Part shown: positions 6,443 to 12,874 of the stretch, piece after piece
Layout of the letters: every line of letters begins with the position of its first letter
Numbering within the stretch: the stretch's first letter is position 1
Source: a virus
Virus record (IMG/VR): IMGVR_UViG_3300022542_000851
Coordinates: 1-57,275 of that record
DNA length: 57,275 bases
Direction: 5' to 3' (one strand)
Position numbers and translations under genes: made by a program
The notes under the pieces: generated by a model
The model's database searches: none
The model's input: only the letters and a program-made list of their open reading frames with translations
Told to the model about the DNA's origin: nothing

Positions 6443-7168
6443 CTACTCCGCGGCTACGCCCTGTAGCTCGTGCGCTCGATTGCAGCCAGCGCAGTCGCCG
6501 CAGCTGTTCTCGCACGCCATCTCGGCGCTGATTCCCAGCTCGTCGCGCTCGTCAGTCAACCGCTCGATCTCCCGCTCCGCCGAGTCCAGCGCCTCCTGCA
6601 GCTCGTGCTCCCGGGCGCCCCCTGGCTGCGACTTCGCGACCGCTGCGTCCCGCATGTAGTCGCGCTCCTGGAGAGCGTCGGCTACCGCACACTTGCACCC
6701 GCTGACATGAGCTTTTACGGGGCACTGGAGCGCGGCGAGCTCGGCCGCGAGCCGCCTATAGTCTGTTGCCGGCAGTCTTGATTGCGGAGGATGCCCAGCC
6801 CCGATGACGGTGCCGCACTCGTCGCGCGAGCAGCGCCAGGACGTCGAGCCGTCGGTCGCCGTGACGGGGAGGAGGCGGGCTTCTTGATACTGCGCCAGTT
6901 GCGCCGAAGACCACGCGCTGCGCGATGCCGACTCGGCCAGACACTGCGGGCACGGGACCGGCTCGAGTGGTCGATGTGGCTGCTGCTCGCGGACCAAGGT
7001 CGAGCCGTCGGGCCTGATCTCATCGCGGAGTTTCGCGAGCTGGTATGCCCGTTCTTCGCGGAGCTGGAACATCACGTTGTCGGTGGCTCGGCCAGCGGAC
7101 TCCGCGGCAGCTTCTTCGCTCCCGGCGCCGACGGGCGGCGGCGTGCTGGGTTGATCTTTGCCGCTCAC
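6443..7168 (-). CDS. Coiled-coil protein with Cys pairs
   Basis: A 241-aa protein. GTG at 7168 overlaps the previous stop (GTGA) and has GAGGAG 6 bases upstream. Mid-protein Cys pairs (PCPQCL and WRCSRDECG, about residues 70-125) suggest a zinc ribbon. The last 70 residues form a strong coiled coil (EHELQEALDSAEREIERLTDERDEL) ending in a CENSCGDCAGC cluster. Unknown function; part of the integrase-proximal early operon. Confidence 0.65.
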   Translation of the reverse strand: MSGKDQPSTPPPVGAGSEEAAAESAGRATDNVMFQLREERAYQLAKLRDEIRPDGSTLVREQQPHRPLEPVPCPQCLAESASRSAWSSAQLAQYQEARLLPVTATDGSTSWRCSRDECGTVIGAGHPPQSRLPATDYRRLAAELAALQCPVKAHVSGCKCAVADALQERDYMRDAAVAKSQPGGAREHELQEALDSAEREIERLTDERDELGISAEMACENSCGDCAGCNRAHELQGVAAE

Positions 7169-7362
7169 CGATCGCTCCTCACCGACGTGGCCGCCCGCCG
7201 CTGCGTCAGATTGGCAAGAGCACTCTCGGCTTCCCGTAGACCATCTGCGGCCCAGGCCTTGCCATCGAGTGGTGAGCTGAAGACTTCGCCAGGCAGGCAA
7301 ATCTTCCACAGAGCGACGCCGAGCTCTGCTGTCTGGATTGCTGGCGTGAGCGGGTGACTCAT
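7165..7362 (-). CDS. Small hypothetical protein
   Basis: A 65-aa protein coupled to both neighbours by 4-base overlaps (ATGA upstream, GTGA downstream). It looks like a single small alpha/beta domain (TAELGVALWKICLPGEVF ... GLREAESALANLTQ). No family recognised. Confidence 0.6.
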   Translation of the reverse strand: MSHPLTPAIQTAELGVALWKICLPGEVFSSPLDGKAWAADGLREAESALANLTQRRAATSVRSDR

Positions 7363-7799
7363 CCGTTCCGTCCTTTCGAGATTGACAGCTTGCCACCATC
7401 GACAGCGATGCTCAGCTGCCCCTCAGCGTGCACAGGCGTCAACTTCGGTTGATCGTCGTCGGACCAGTAACCCCAGCGGCACGTCGTGCAAGTCACACGT
7501 CTCCCGTTGTCACCCGTAAAGCGATGACAAGCTTGATCCTTCTGCGGCTCGAAGACGTGCCGACAACGCGCGCACCATACTCTCGGCTCATAGTCCTCTA
7601 TCAGCTCGCCAGATGGAATGCGCCGTGACTTAGAGAGCGCTTCGCATCGATAGTCATGCCGCCAGATGCACCGATGAATCGGCACGATCCATGCGACGAA
7701 AGCCCAGCACCCACGAACTATACGAACCGGTAGCCGAACAAGCCCCAGAAGGAAGGCGGCGGCGGTACCAATTAGCGCGTCAAGAAGTGGCCCGATCAT
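7359..7799 (-). CDS. Membrane-anchored zinc-ribbon protein
   Basis: A 146-aa protein. Residues 3-45 are hydrophobic (ALIGTAAAFLLGLVRLPVRIVRGCWAFVAWIVPI), one long or two short membrane segments. The cytoplasmic part carries WCARC and TCTTCRW, a two-knuckle zinc ribbon at about residues 75-110. Directly downstream of the integrase with an ATGA overlap. It could be an early membrane effector such as a superinfection-exclusion factor; that is only a guess from topology and position. Confidence 0.65.
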   Translation of the reverse strand: MIGPLLDALIGTAAAFLLGLVRLPVRIVRGCWAFVAWIVPIHRCIWRHDYRCEALSKSRRIPSGELIEDYEPRVWCARCRHVFEPQKDQACHRFTGDNGRRVTCTTCRWGYWSDDDQPKLTPVHAEGQLSIAVDGGKLSISKGRNG

Positions 7800-8983
7800 C
7801 CCTTCCGTCCTTTCCTGCCTGCCGCGAAACTGGCAACCTTCTGCGCGCTCGGCTCCGGTAGCTCGGTCACTCGGTCGGCGATCCGTTGCTTGAATTGCTG
7901 GTCGGCCTTCACGTACCGGCGTATCATCGCCGGCTTCGACCAGCGGCCGCCGACCATAAGCTCGATCTCGGTCGCGCCGCTCTCCGCCATGCTCGTGGCC
8001 CAGCTGTGCCTGCCGACGATGTGCGAGGTAGGTGTCCGGCGCTCCTGCGTCCGCGGGTCGACGATGTACACACCGGCGCGCTTGCCGGCGTGCCGCAGCT
8101 GGCGCGCGGGATCGGCCTGGTGCTTCGTGCGGTCGTCACGCCCCGGGAACACCCAAGGCGACCGACGCTGCCGAGCTCGCCGAATCTGCTTCTTGAGGAT
8201 CGCCACCGCCGGCGGCGGGAGCGCCACCTCTTCCCGCTTCGCTGTCTTCGTCATCCGCAGCACGGCGGACCGGCCTACCAGGTCGACGTCTTCGACCAGG
8301 AGCTGCAGCGCCTCAGACAGCCGCCACCCGGTATACCAGAGCACGTCCCAGATGTGCCGGGTCTGTGCGCTCCGGATGTTCTCGCGGATCAGTAAGTACT
8401 GGCTCTCGGTGATGGCCTCGGGCTCGCCACGGTCGTCAGCGATGCTCGGGATGAGGAACGGGCCGGGTAGCGCGCCGGTCGTCACCAGCCGATGGCCGAG
8501 CTTCTTGAGGTAGCTGAGCACCGACCGCGCGGTGTTCGGCGCCAGCGTCTCCAGGAGCTGCGCCGCGAACGCCTCGATCATCTCGGGGTGGTGCCCGAGG
8601 TCGGCCGCCGGACGGTCCGCGCCGAAGTACGCCAGGATCCGCTGCGCTGCGTCCGCGTAGATCTTCCGGGTCTTCGGAGCGTGCGGCATCCCGCGCCGGC
8701 CGCCCCGCTGAGAGCCGCTCACGCGGTCTCTGGCTGCGAGCTGCTCGAACGCGCCCTCCAGTGTCAGCCGGCCAGGCTTGCGCTCCTGCCAGGTCGCGTA
8801 GGCCTTCGTTGGCCCGTCCTGGAGGGCGATCGACATCAGCCGGTCAACAAGCTCCTCGGCTTTCGGCACGGATCCCACGGTGTGCATCACCTCGCGGGAC
8901 CGTCGACCTGCCCACGAAGCGGGGAAGTCGATCTGGATAGTGTCGCCACGCTCGCGAACGCGCGGGCGGTGAGGGGGTCGCAC
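7796..8983 (-). CDS. Tyrosine-family integrase
   Basis: A 395-aa site-specific recombinase. The N-terminal arm-type region (1-60) and core-binding SAM-like domain (about 75-170) precede the catalytic domain. Catalytic residues: Arg221 in TGWRLSEAL, Lys in MTKTAKREEV (about 246-249), the HIVGRHSWAT box (His321, Arg325), Trp348 in GGRW and the nucleophile Tyr357 in MIRRYVK. His lies four rather than three residues before the second Arg, a small departure from HxxR. It catalyses prophage insertion. Own promoter at 9152-9181. No excisionase is obvious; an RHH gene just upstream could serve as directionality factor. GTG start. Confidence 0.95.
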   Translation of the reverse strand: MRPPHRPRVRERGDTIQIDFPASWAGRRSREVMHTVGSVPKAEELVDRLMSIALQDGPTKAYATWQERKPGRLTLEGAFEQLAARDRVSGSQRGGRRGMPHAPKTRKIYADAAQRILAYFGADRPAADLGHHPEMIEAFAAQLLETLAPNTARSVLSYLKKLGHRLVTTGALPGPFLIPSIADDRGEPEAITESQYLLIRENIRSAQTRHIWDVLWYTGWRLSEALQLLVEDVDLVGRSAVLRMTKTAKREEVALPPPAVAILKKQIRRARQRRSPWVFPGRDDRTKHQADPARQLRHAGKRAGVYIVDPRTQERRTPTSHIVGRHSWATSMAESGATEIELMVGGRWSKPAMIRRYVKADQQFKQRIADRVTELPEPSAQKVASFAAGRKGRKG

Positions 8984-9151
8984 AGCTCAGCCCTCGGGCC
9001 GGGGAGCTCTGCGCCGTCTCGCGGTCGCGGTCCCGGGCCGTCGGGGCGAGCCAGCCCCGCGGTGATGGTGCATGCCAACGCCTGGCGGTTGGGTCGTCGG
9101 TCGCTTGCGCAGTCGCGGGTCCCGTCGGTCAGCGTCCTCATGACGCTGCGG

Positions 9152-9181
9152 ATCGTACGCTCGGCGCCGAACCCCTGTCAA
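9152..9181 (-). promoter_or_regulatory. Integrase promoter
   Basis: Minus-strand -35 TTGACA (rc of 9176-9181), 18-base spacer, -10 TACGAT (rc of 9152-9157), predicting a start near 9145 and an untranslated leader of about 160 bases before the integrase GTG. A small palindrome GCCCCT-A-AGGGGC (9182-9194) abuts the -35, and TGACAGGGG occurs twice here, a possible operator. The leader holds an 84-codon frame (8887-9141) with unconvincing composition. Confidence 0.6.
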
Positions 9182-9185
9182 GCCC

Positions 9186-9380
9186 CTAAGGGGCCCCTGT
9201 CAGGGCGCTCTGCTCGGCCAGTACCGCGTCCGCCGCTTCAAGGGCCGCGGCGCGCATAAACTGCGCCAGGGTGGTGTGTTTCCGCTCTGCGGCCTGGCGC
9301 AGCTTTGCCTTCTCCCCGTCAGTCAGGGTGACCGGCTGCTTTTTGCGCAACTCACGTCTCTCGGTCTTCGTCTCGTCCAT
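9186..9380 (-). CDS. RHH/CopG-like regulator
   Basis: A 64-aa protein; ATG at 9380 has GGAG 8 bases before it. It starts with a very charged arm (DETKTERRELRKKQ), then PVTLTDGEKAKLRQAAERKHTTLAQFMRAAALEAAD, a strand-helix-helix typical of RHH antitoxin or repressor proteins. First gene after the early promoter 9501-9529 and directly before the integrase promoter, so it may control integration, act as excisionase-like factor, or repress its own operon. Confidence 0.7.
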   Translation of the reverse strand: MDETKTERRELRKKQPVTLTDGEKAKLRQAAERKHTTLAQFMRAAALEAADAVLAEQSALTGAP

Positions 9381-9500
9381 CTTGGTCACTCCAATGGTAC
9401 AGCTTGACGCCCAACCGTATCGCGCCCTTCCCCTGATCTACCCCCGAGGGGTGCAGCGGGGTGTCCCGGAGGCGCTTCTTTGGCGCCCCTCAGCAAGTGA

Positions 9501-9529
9501 ATTATGCACCGCGCGCACCGGTTGCGCAA
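9501..9529 (-). promoter_or_regulatory. Leftward early promoter
   Basis: Minus-strand -35 TTGCGC (rc of 9524-9529), 17-base spacer, -10 CATAAT (rc of 9501-9506). It faces away from the repressor gene and lies beside operator O1 (9537-9553), just upstream of the -35. It probably starts the lytic minus-strand programme (RHH, integrase, early genes), by analogy with the divergent switch of lambdoid phages. Confidence 0.6.
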
Positions 9530-9536
9530 GGATTCC

Positions 9537-9553
9537 GTACAGTCCAACTGTAC
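9537..9553. promoter_or_regulatory. Operator O1
   Basis: Perfect inverted repeat GTACAGT-CCA-ACTGTAC between divergent promoters. It shares the ACAGT/ACTGT half-site with O2, so one dimeric protein, most likely the repressor encoded at 9605, should bind both. Confidence 0.65.
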
Positions 9554-9570
9554 GACTTGACAGAAATCTG

Positions 9571-9591
9571 TACAGTTTCACTGAAACTGTA
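9571..9591. promoter_or_regulatory. Operator O2
   Basis: Perfect 10-base inverted repeat around a single C: TACAGTTTCA and TGAAACTGTA. It covers the likely -35/-10 interval of the repressor promoter, so binding would autoregulate the repressor gene. Confidence 0.65.
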
Positions 9592-9604
9592 TACAATGAT
9601 CCGC
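9590..9604 (+). promoter_or_regulatory. Repressor promoter -10 region (leaderless start)
   Basis: TATACA at 9590-9595 is a fair -10, with no good -35 at 17 bases (weak promoters of this kind often need an activator). Transcription would begin about 9602-9605, at or next to the ATG at 9605. The repressor mRNA would then be leaderless, as lambda cI is from its maintenance promoter. Confidence 0.45.
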
Positions 9605-10651
9605 ATGCCAGGACCGAAGGCTCCGGCGAGGTGGCCGATCAACGCGCTGCTGCGCCGGCCGCTGCATGGGCGCAAGCGCCCGCCGTCGGTCGGGGAGGCG
9701 AGAACTGCCCTCGGAGTCTCGAGCAACGCCACCGCCTCCCTGTGGATGTCAACAGGGCTCCCGCCGGCGGACAAGCTCGCGACCATCGTCCGCGAGTGGG
9801 GTCTCGGCAAGGCAGAGGTCGACCGCGCCTGGCTGGAGTCGGTGGCGGCTTCCCAGGGGATTAAGCTCGGCAACCTGCCGCAGTCGCCGGAATCGACCTG
9901 GCTGTTCCACGCGGCCGACTGCCCGGTCCGCATCGCCCGCGGCGCGATCTCGTTCGAGGTCAAGGCCAGCGCCGACGGCGTGTCGGGCGACCTGTCGATC
10001 GTTCGCGCTTACGACGGCATCTCGGCCCCGGCCCCGGTCAGCGAGCTCCACTTCCGTGAGCTCGCCCGCGACGGGAACGGGACTGGCCACAGCCCTGCGC
10101 TCAACCTCATCCGGGAGCCGCCCGGGGTGACGTGCTCTACCTCGACGGCGACCGCGAACGGCTGGCACGAGCACACGGTGAGGTTCGATCCGCAGTGGTC
10201 GGGCGGCGAGGACGTCGGCCTCGAGACGAGCGTCATCATCCCGCGGGCGTTCCCGGCGCACGAGCGGCAGCAGCCGCTCCAAGACCAGCGGCCGGCCGTC
10301 ACGGTCCCGCCGCGCGGCTCGGTGCCCTACCACGTCCGGCACGCCTTCGAGCGGCTCGAGCTGACCTACCGGTTCCTCGACACGTTCACCATGGCGGACG
10401 TGGAGCCGATCTGCTGGCACGGCGACGCGCCGGCCAGCGACCAAAATCTACCGATTCGCGCCTGTCGGCACGAGGTCATCGTCGACCCCGGCGGCGCTTC
10501 AGCCACACTTGAACTCGAAAGGCCGGTACCGGGGTATTCCTTCGGGCTGAGCTGGACACCGAAGCCCGTAAAGGAGAAACGAAGTGCGGAGACTGATGAC
10601 CCTGGCGATGATGAGCCTACTGAGCTCTATAACCGTGGCCGAAGCCTGTAA
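9605..10651 (+). CDS. Putative phage repressor with N-terminal HTH
   Basis: A 348-aa protein from ATG 9605; ATG 9596 is also possible but lies upstream of the expected transcript start. Residues about 25-80 (SVGEARTALGVSSNATASLWMSTGLPPADKLATIVREWGLG) resemble an XRE-like helix-turn-helix. The remaining 260 residues are beta-rich (SFEVKASADGVSGDLSIVRAYDGIS..., ERLELTYRFLDTFTMADVEPICWHG) and match no repressor C-terminal domain I know; no LexA-type Ser/Lys peptidase pair is evident. Plus-strand location between two operators and opposite the integrase supports a lysogeny-control role. Confidence 0.6.
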   Translation: MPGPKAPARWPINALLRRPLHGRKRPPSVGEARTALGVSSNATASLWMSTGLPPADKLATIVREWGLGKAEVDRAWLESVAASQGIKLGNLPQSPESTWLFHAADCPVRIARGAISFEVKASADGVSGDLSIVRAYDGISAPAPVSELHFRELARDGNGTGHSPALNLIREPPGVTCSTSTATANGWHEHTVRFDPQWSGGEDVGLETSVIIPRAFPAHERQQPLQDQRPAVTVPPRGSVPYHVRHAFERLELTYRFLDTFTMADVEPICWHGDAPASDQNLPIRACRHEVIVDPGGASATLELERPVPGYSFGLSWTPKPVKEKRSAETDDPGDDEPTELYNRGRSL

Positions 10652-10961
10652 CCTGGCCGACGTCTGCGACGACACCTCGGCGTCCTTTTCCGGGATGGTG
10701 ATCGTCGACGGCCTCGTCGAGGTCGGGTGGTCCTCGGACGACGAGGGCTCGGTGATGGGGTACGTGCTCGAGCGCTGCTACTCCGGGTCCTGCGCCTGGG
10801 TCGCGACCGTGGCCGCCGCCGGCAGCTGCGGAACGTCGCACGCGTATGAGCTCGTCGACGAAGCGCCGAACGGCTTTACTCCCGACGCGTATCGGCTCTC
10901 CGTGATGCGGGTCGACGGTCTGACGGTGTGCCCGGTCGAGACGGTGCCGCAGTCCCCGTGA
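10584..10961 (+). CDS. Secreted fibronectin type III-like protein
   Basis: A 125-aa protein from GTG 10584, with AAAGGAG 7 bases upstream, overlapping the repressor gene by 68 bases. Residues 1-21 form a signal peptide (MRRLMTLAMMSLLSSITVAEA before Cys; the lipobox is poor). The mature part reads VDGLVEVGWSSDDEGSVMGYVLERC ... WVATVAAAG ... YELVDEAP ... YRLSVMRVDG, the strand order of an FN3 domain, with three more Cys for disulfides. Co-transcribed with the repressor, so expected in the lysogen: a candidate surface or periplasmic lysogenic-conversion protein. Confidence 0.65.
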   Translation: MRRLMTLAMMSLLSSITVAEACNLADVCDDTSASFSGMVIVDGLVEVGWSSDDEGSVMGYVLERCYSGSCAWVATVAAAGSCGTSHAYELVDEAPNGFTPDAYRLSVMRVDGLTVCPVETVPQSP

Positions 10962-11095
10962 CGCGTCGCGAGGTCGCCTGGTTGGCGGCGATCGTCGTCC
11001 TCGGCGGCGCTCTGTTCTGGATCGCACTCCAGCCTCTTCGTGCGACGCAGGATGAGCCGTGGATCGCGCCGCCTGGAAGTCAAGTTCCGCGGTAG
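10958..11095 (+). CDS. 45-aa single-pass membrane protein
   Basis: GTG at 10958 overlaps the preceding TGA (GTGA). The product has a basic start (MTRRE), one membrane segment (VAWLAAIVVLGGALFWIAL) and a short polar tail. It follows the secreted FN3-like protein in the lysogenic operon and may act with it at the inner membrane. Too short for homology; coding is supported by coupling and composition. Confidence 0.55.
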   Translation: MTRREVAWLAAIVVLGGALFWIALQPLRATQDEPWIAPPGSQVPR

Positions 11096-11112
11096 AACCC
11101 GCGGGAGGCTCC

Positions 11113-11142
11113 TTGACAGGGGAGCTTCACTACACCTATGGC
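11113..11142 (+). promoter_or_regulatory. Promoter nested in the 5' arm of a terminator
   Basis: TTGACA (11113-11118), 18-base spacer, weak -10 TATGGC (11137-11142). The predicted start near 11149 lies at the end of the terminator 5' arm (11140-11149). RNA started here would lack that arm and escape termination. The TTGACAGGGG at this -35 is shared with the integrase promoter. Confidence 0.45.
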
Positions 11143-11179
11143 GGCCGGGTTTACACACGACGCCCGGCCGCCGTTTTTT
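11140..11179 (+). terminator. Rho-independent terminator of repressor cluster
   Basis: GGCGGCCGGG (11140-11149), 13-base loop, CCCGGCCGCC (11163-11172), G and six T (11174-11179). It ends transcripts of the repressor, FN3-like and small membrane genes. The stem and tail nearly match the minus-strand terminator at 3964-4014. Confidence 0.9.
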
Positions 11180-11180
11180 C

Positions 11181-11378
11181 ATGGCGAAGAAGGCGCGCAG
11201 ATTCGTCGGCAGCTACGCGGCCGTCACGGTCGAGATGCTCGCCCCCGACAAGGAACGGCTCCGAGCCGCCGCGACCAGCGCGGGGTTCCGGTCGCTAGCC
11301 GACTGGTGCCGCGGGGCGCTCGCCGACGCAGCGGACGAGGAGCTCGGCGAGGATTACGAGGAAACGGCCCCCGACTGA
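11181..11378 (+). CDS. RHH-like DNA-binding protein
   Basis: A 65-aa protein whose ATG follows the T-tract of the terminator by one base; there is no Shine-Dalgarno sequence. The basic arm MAKKARRF is followed by a strand (YAAVTVEML) and two helices (PDKERLRAAATSAGFRSLADWCRGALADAADEE), an RHH-like layout, then an acidic tail. Expression presumably starts at the nested promoter 11113-11142. A GGCCCCC/GGGGGCC hairpin spans its stop codon. Confidence 0.55.
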   Translation: MAKKARRFVGSYAAVTVEMLAPDKERLRAAATSAGFRSLADWCRGALADAADEELGEDYEETAPD

Positions 11379-11453
11379 GCCGGGGGCCGCAGCGCCTTCG
11401 GAAGACAGAGGTCGATACCGAGCCTGGTGCGGGATGGGGGCCCCGCGGTGACC

Positions 11454-11696
11454 TCAGTCTACCACGCGCGCCGTGACCACGATCGGCACCGGCGGGTGAC
11501 CCCACTGCGCGCCGTCCTCACTCACCGTCAAGACGAGAGCGCCGTCGACGATCTCGCAGCCGAGCTCGTCCCCTCGCGTCCACCCTGGAGATGTGACGGC
11601 CACCTCGCCGCTCAGCAGTCTGCCGAGGTCGCCCGCCGACAAGATGTGACGCCTGATGTTCGGGCGTCCGGACGGAGGCCGCTCCGGGCCGGTCAC
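11454..11696 (-). CDS. Hypothetical protein, end of late operon
   Basis: An 80-aa protein, GTG start overlapping the upstream stop (GTGA). Mostly beta with a GDELGCEIVDGALVLTVSEDG core; no family recognised. Last minus-strand gene before the convergent repressor cluster. Confidence 0.6.
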   Translation of the reverse strand: MTGPERPPSGRPNIRRHILSAGDLGRLLSGEVAVTSPGWTRGDELGCEIVDGALVLTVSEDGAQWGHPPVPIVVTARVVD

Positions 11697-11812
11697 AGGC
11701 TGGCCCAGGTGAGGCCAGCGCGGAAGACGACGAGGCCGGCGAGGAGAAGGAGCATCGGCGGTCCGAGGACGATGCCGGCGGCCAGGGATACCACCACCTC
11801 AGTGGCGGTCAT
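11693..11812 (-). CDS. 39-aa membrane protein
   Basis: ATG 11812 overlaps the upstream stop (ATGA) and its own stop overlaps the next GTG. The whole peptide is nearly two hydrophobic stretches (VVVSLAAGIVLGPPMLLLLAGLVVFRAGL). Size and position fit a small holin/antiholin or lysis accessory protein, but this is inferred only. Confidence 0.55.
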   Translation of the reverse strand: MTATEVVVSLAAGIVLGPPMLLLLAGLVVFRAGLTWASL

Positions 11813-12363
11813 GACTGGAGGTCGCAGGTCGGCTGTCCGTCGCAGCCCACGGGAGGGGCAAGGACGTTCCCGACCGGTAGCTCGAGGGTCGCGGTGAACG
11901 AGTCCTGACTACCATTCGGCTCGGGGTCATGGACGTATCCAGCCGCAACCGGGCCGGGACTGCATCGCTTCCCGAGCCTGCTCGAGGTGGCGCACACGTA
12001 GGCGAGCCCCGACCAGCCGCCGCAAGTGATGGTCGACACCTGCGCGGTACAAGCGAGCGCCGTGACGACGGGAGTCTGGTCGCCGCCCGTGCCGCAAGAG
12101 CCCCCGCAGGACTGGCATGCCCCGTCGGAGCAAGAGCCCGCGCACCCGCATTCCTTCTCGACCTTGGCCTCTCCGCCCTCGCCCGTATTCGTCAGGTCGA
12201 TAGCCTGGCAGCCGGCCACAGCGTACAACAGGAAGGCCAGAGCGAAAGCCAGTGCCGCCCTGCTGGCCTTAGCGAGTCGAGCCTCGGCTCGCTGTGCCCG
12301 CTCGCAAGAGAGTCTGCGCTCGACTCGCTGCATCCGCTCGAGACCTCCGATGCCGTCTATCAT
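11809..12363 (-). CDS. Cys-rich lipoprotein
   Basis: A 184-aa protein from ATG 12363 (GGAGCGAGCGA before it). The N-terminus is charged and helical (ERMQRVERRLSCERAQRAEARLAKAS), then a membrane segment ends in a lipobox (AVAGC), predicting lipid attachment. The exported part is Cys-rich (ECGCAGSCSDGACQSCGGSCG) with further paired Cys. Outer-membrane or periplasmic location predicted. Could be an outer spanin-type lysis lipoprotein or a host-surface modifier. Confidence 0.65.
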   Translation of the reverse strand: MIDGIGGLERMQRVERRLSCERAQRAEARLAKASRAALAFALAFLLYAVAGCQAIDLTNTGEGGEAKVEKECGCAGSCSDGACQSCGGSCGTGGDQTPVVTALACTAQVSTITCGGWSGLAYVCATSSRLGKRCSPGPVAAGYVHDPEPNGSQDSFTATLELPVGNVLAPPVGCDGQPTCDLQS

Positions 12364-12584
12364 TCGCTCGCTCCTGCTCTCGCCGGCGCGGCGAAAACGT
12401 GCGCCATGATGGCGTCGGCCGCTAGTTGCGATCGGGAGTGCTCTAACCCGTGGTCGGAAATCTGCACTGCGACGTTGGCGTGGTAACCGATCCACAGGTC
12501 GCGATTGCGCCGGAGAGACCGACAGACCCACCACCGAGCCAGAGCGAACGGGATAGCGGAGAGGTTCTGCAGGCGTCGTCTCAT
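12360..12584 (-). CDS. Small hypothetical protein
   Basis: A 74-aa protein, ATG at 12584 overlapping the upstream TGA. An Arg/Trp-rich amphipathic N-terminus (IPFALARWWVCRSLRRNRDLWIGYHANVAVQ) is followed by a helical C-terminus ending in RAGASE, the same ending as its two upstream neighbours because of the repeated junction sequence. Unknown function. Confidence 0.55.
   Translation of the reverse strand: MRRRLQNLSAIPFALARWWVCRSLRRNRDLWIGYHANVAVQISDHGLEHSRSQLAADAIMAHVFAAPARAGASE
12361..12390. repeat. Gene-junction repeat, copy A
   Basis: A 30-base element whose minus-strand 3' end reads GGAGCGAGCGAATGA. It encodes the last residues (GASE) of one gene, the ribosome binding site, and the overlapping stop-start ATGA of the next. 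Copies B and C lie at 12582-12611 and 12876-12905. Confidence 0.7.
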
Positions 12585-12865
12585 TCGCTCGCTCCCGTGC
12601 TCTTCGGCGCCTGCTGGTCGGGTTCGGACAACGGCGCGGGCAACCCACCCGGGATCCCGGCGGCCCATTCGTCTTCCGTGATCTCGGTGTAGCCCACCGC
12701 CGAATCGGCATCGCGGCCGACGGGCTGCAGATTGCTCTCGCCGGTCTCGGCGAGCAGTGGATCCGCCCACCAGTACGAGCCGTTACCCTCAGCCAGAACG
12801 TGGAGAAGCTTGCCGCCGCTGTGCCGGTAATACCGCCCGATCTTGAACATCAGCTTTTCACTCAC
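12581..12865 (-). CDS. Conserved phage-type hypothetical protein
   Basis: A 94-aa protein from GTG 12865. The core KIGRYYRHSGGKLLHVLAEG ... WWADPLLAETGESNLQPVG ... YTEITEDEWAAG resembles small beta-barrel proteins found in many phages, of unknown function. The C-terminus reads TGASE, encoded by the repeated junction element. Confidence 0.6.
   Translation of the reverse strand: MSEKLMFKIGRYYRHSGGKLLHVLAEGNGSYWWADPLLAETGESNLQPVGRDADSAVGYTEITEDEWAAGIPGGLPAPLSEPDQQAPKSTGASE
12582..12611. repeat. Gene-junction repeat, copy B
   Basis: Second copy of the junction element, more diverged upstream but with GGAGCGAGCGAATGA intact, at the 94-aa/74-aa gene boundary. Confidence 0.65.
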
Positions 12866-12874
12866 AGGCTCGCC

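Noticed and set aside
8887-9141. 84-codon frame in the integrase leader
   Set aside because: Starts close to a predicted transcript start but has poor composition and overlaps the integrase gene by about 97 bases; kept only as untranslated leader.
12360-12770. Long upstream extension of the 74-aa gene
   Set aside because: The extended part is antisense-like in composition and overlaps the 94-aa gene entirely; the coupled ATG at 12584 is the better start.
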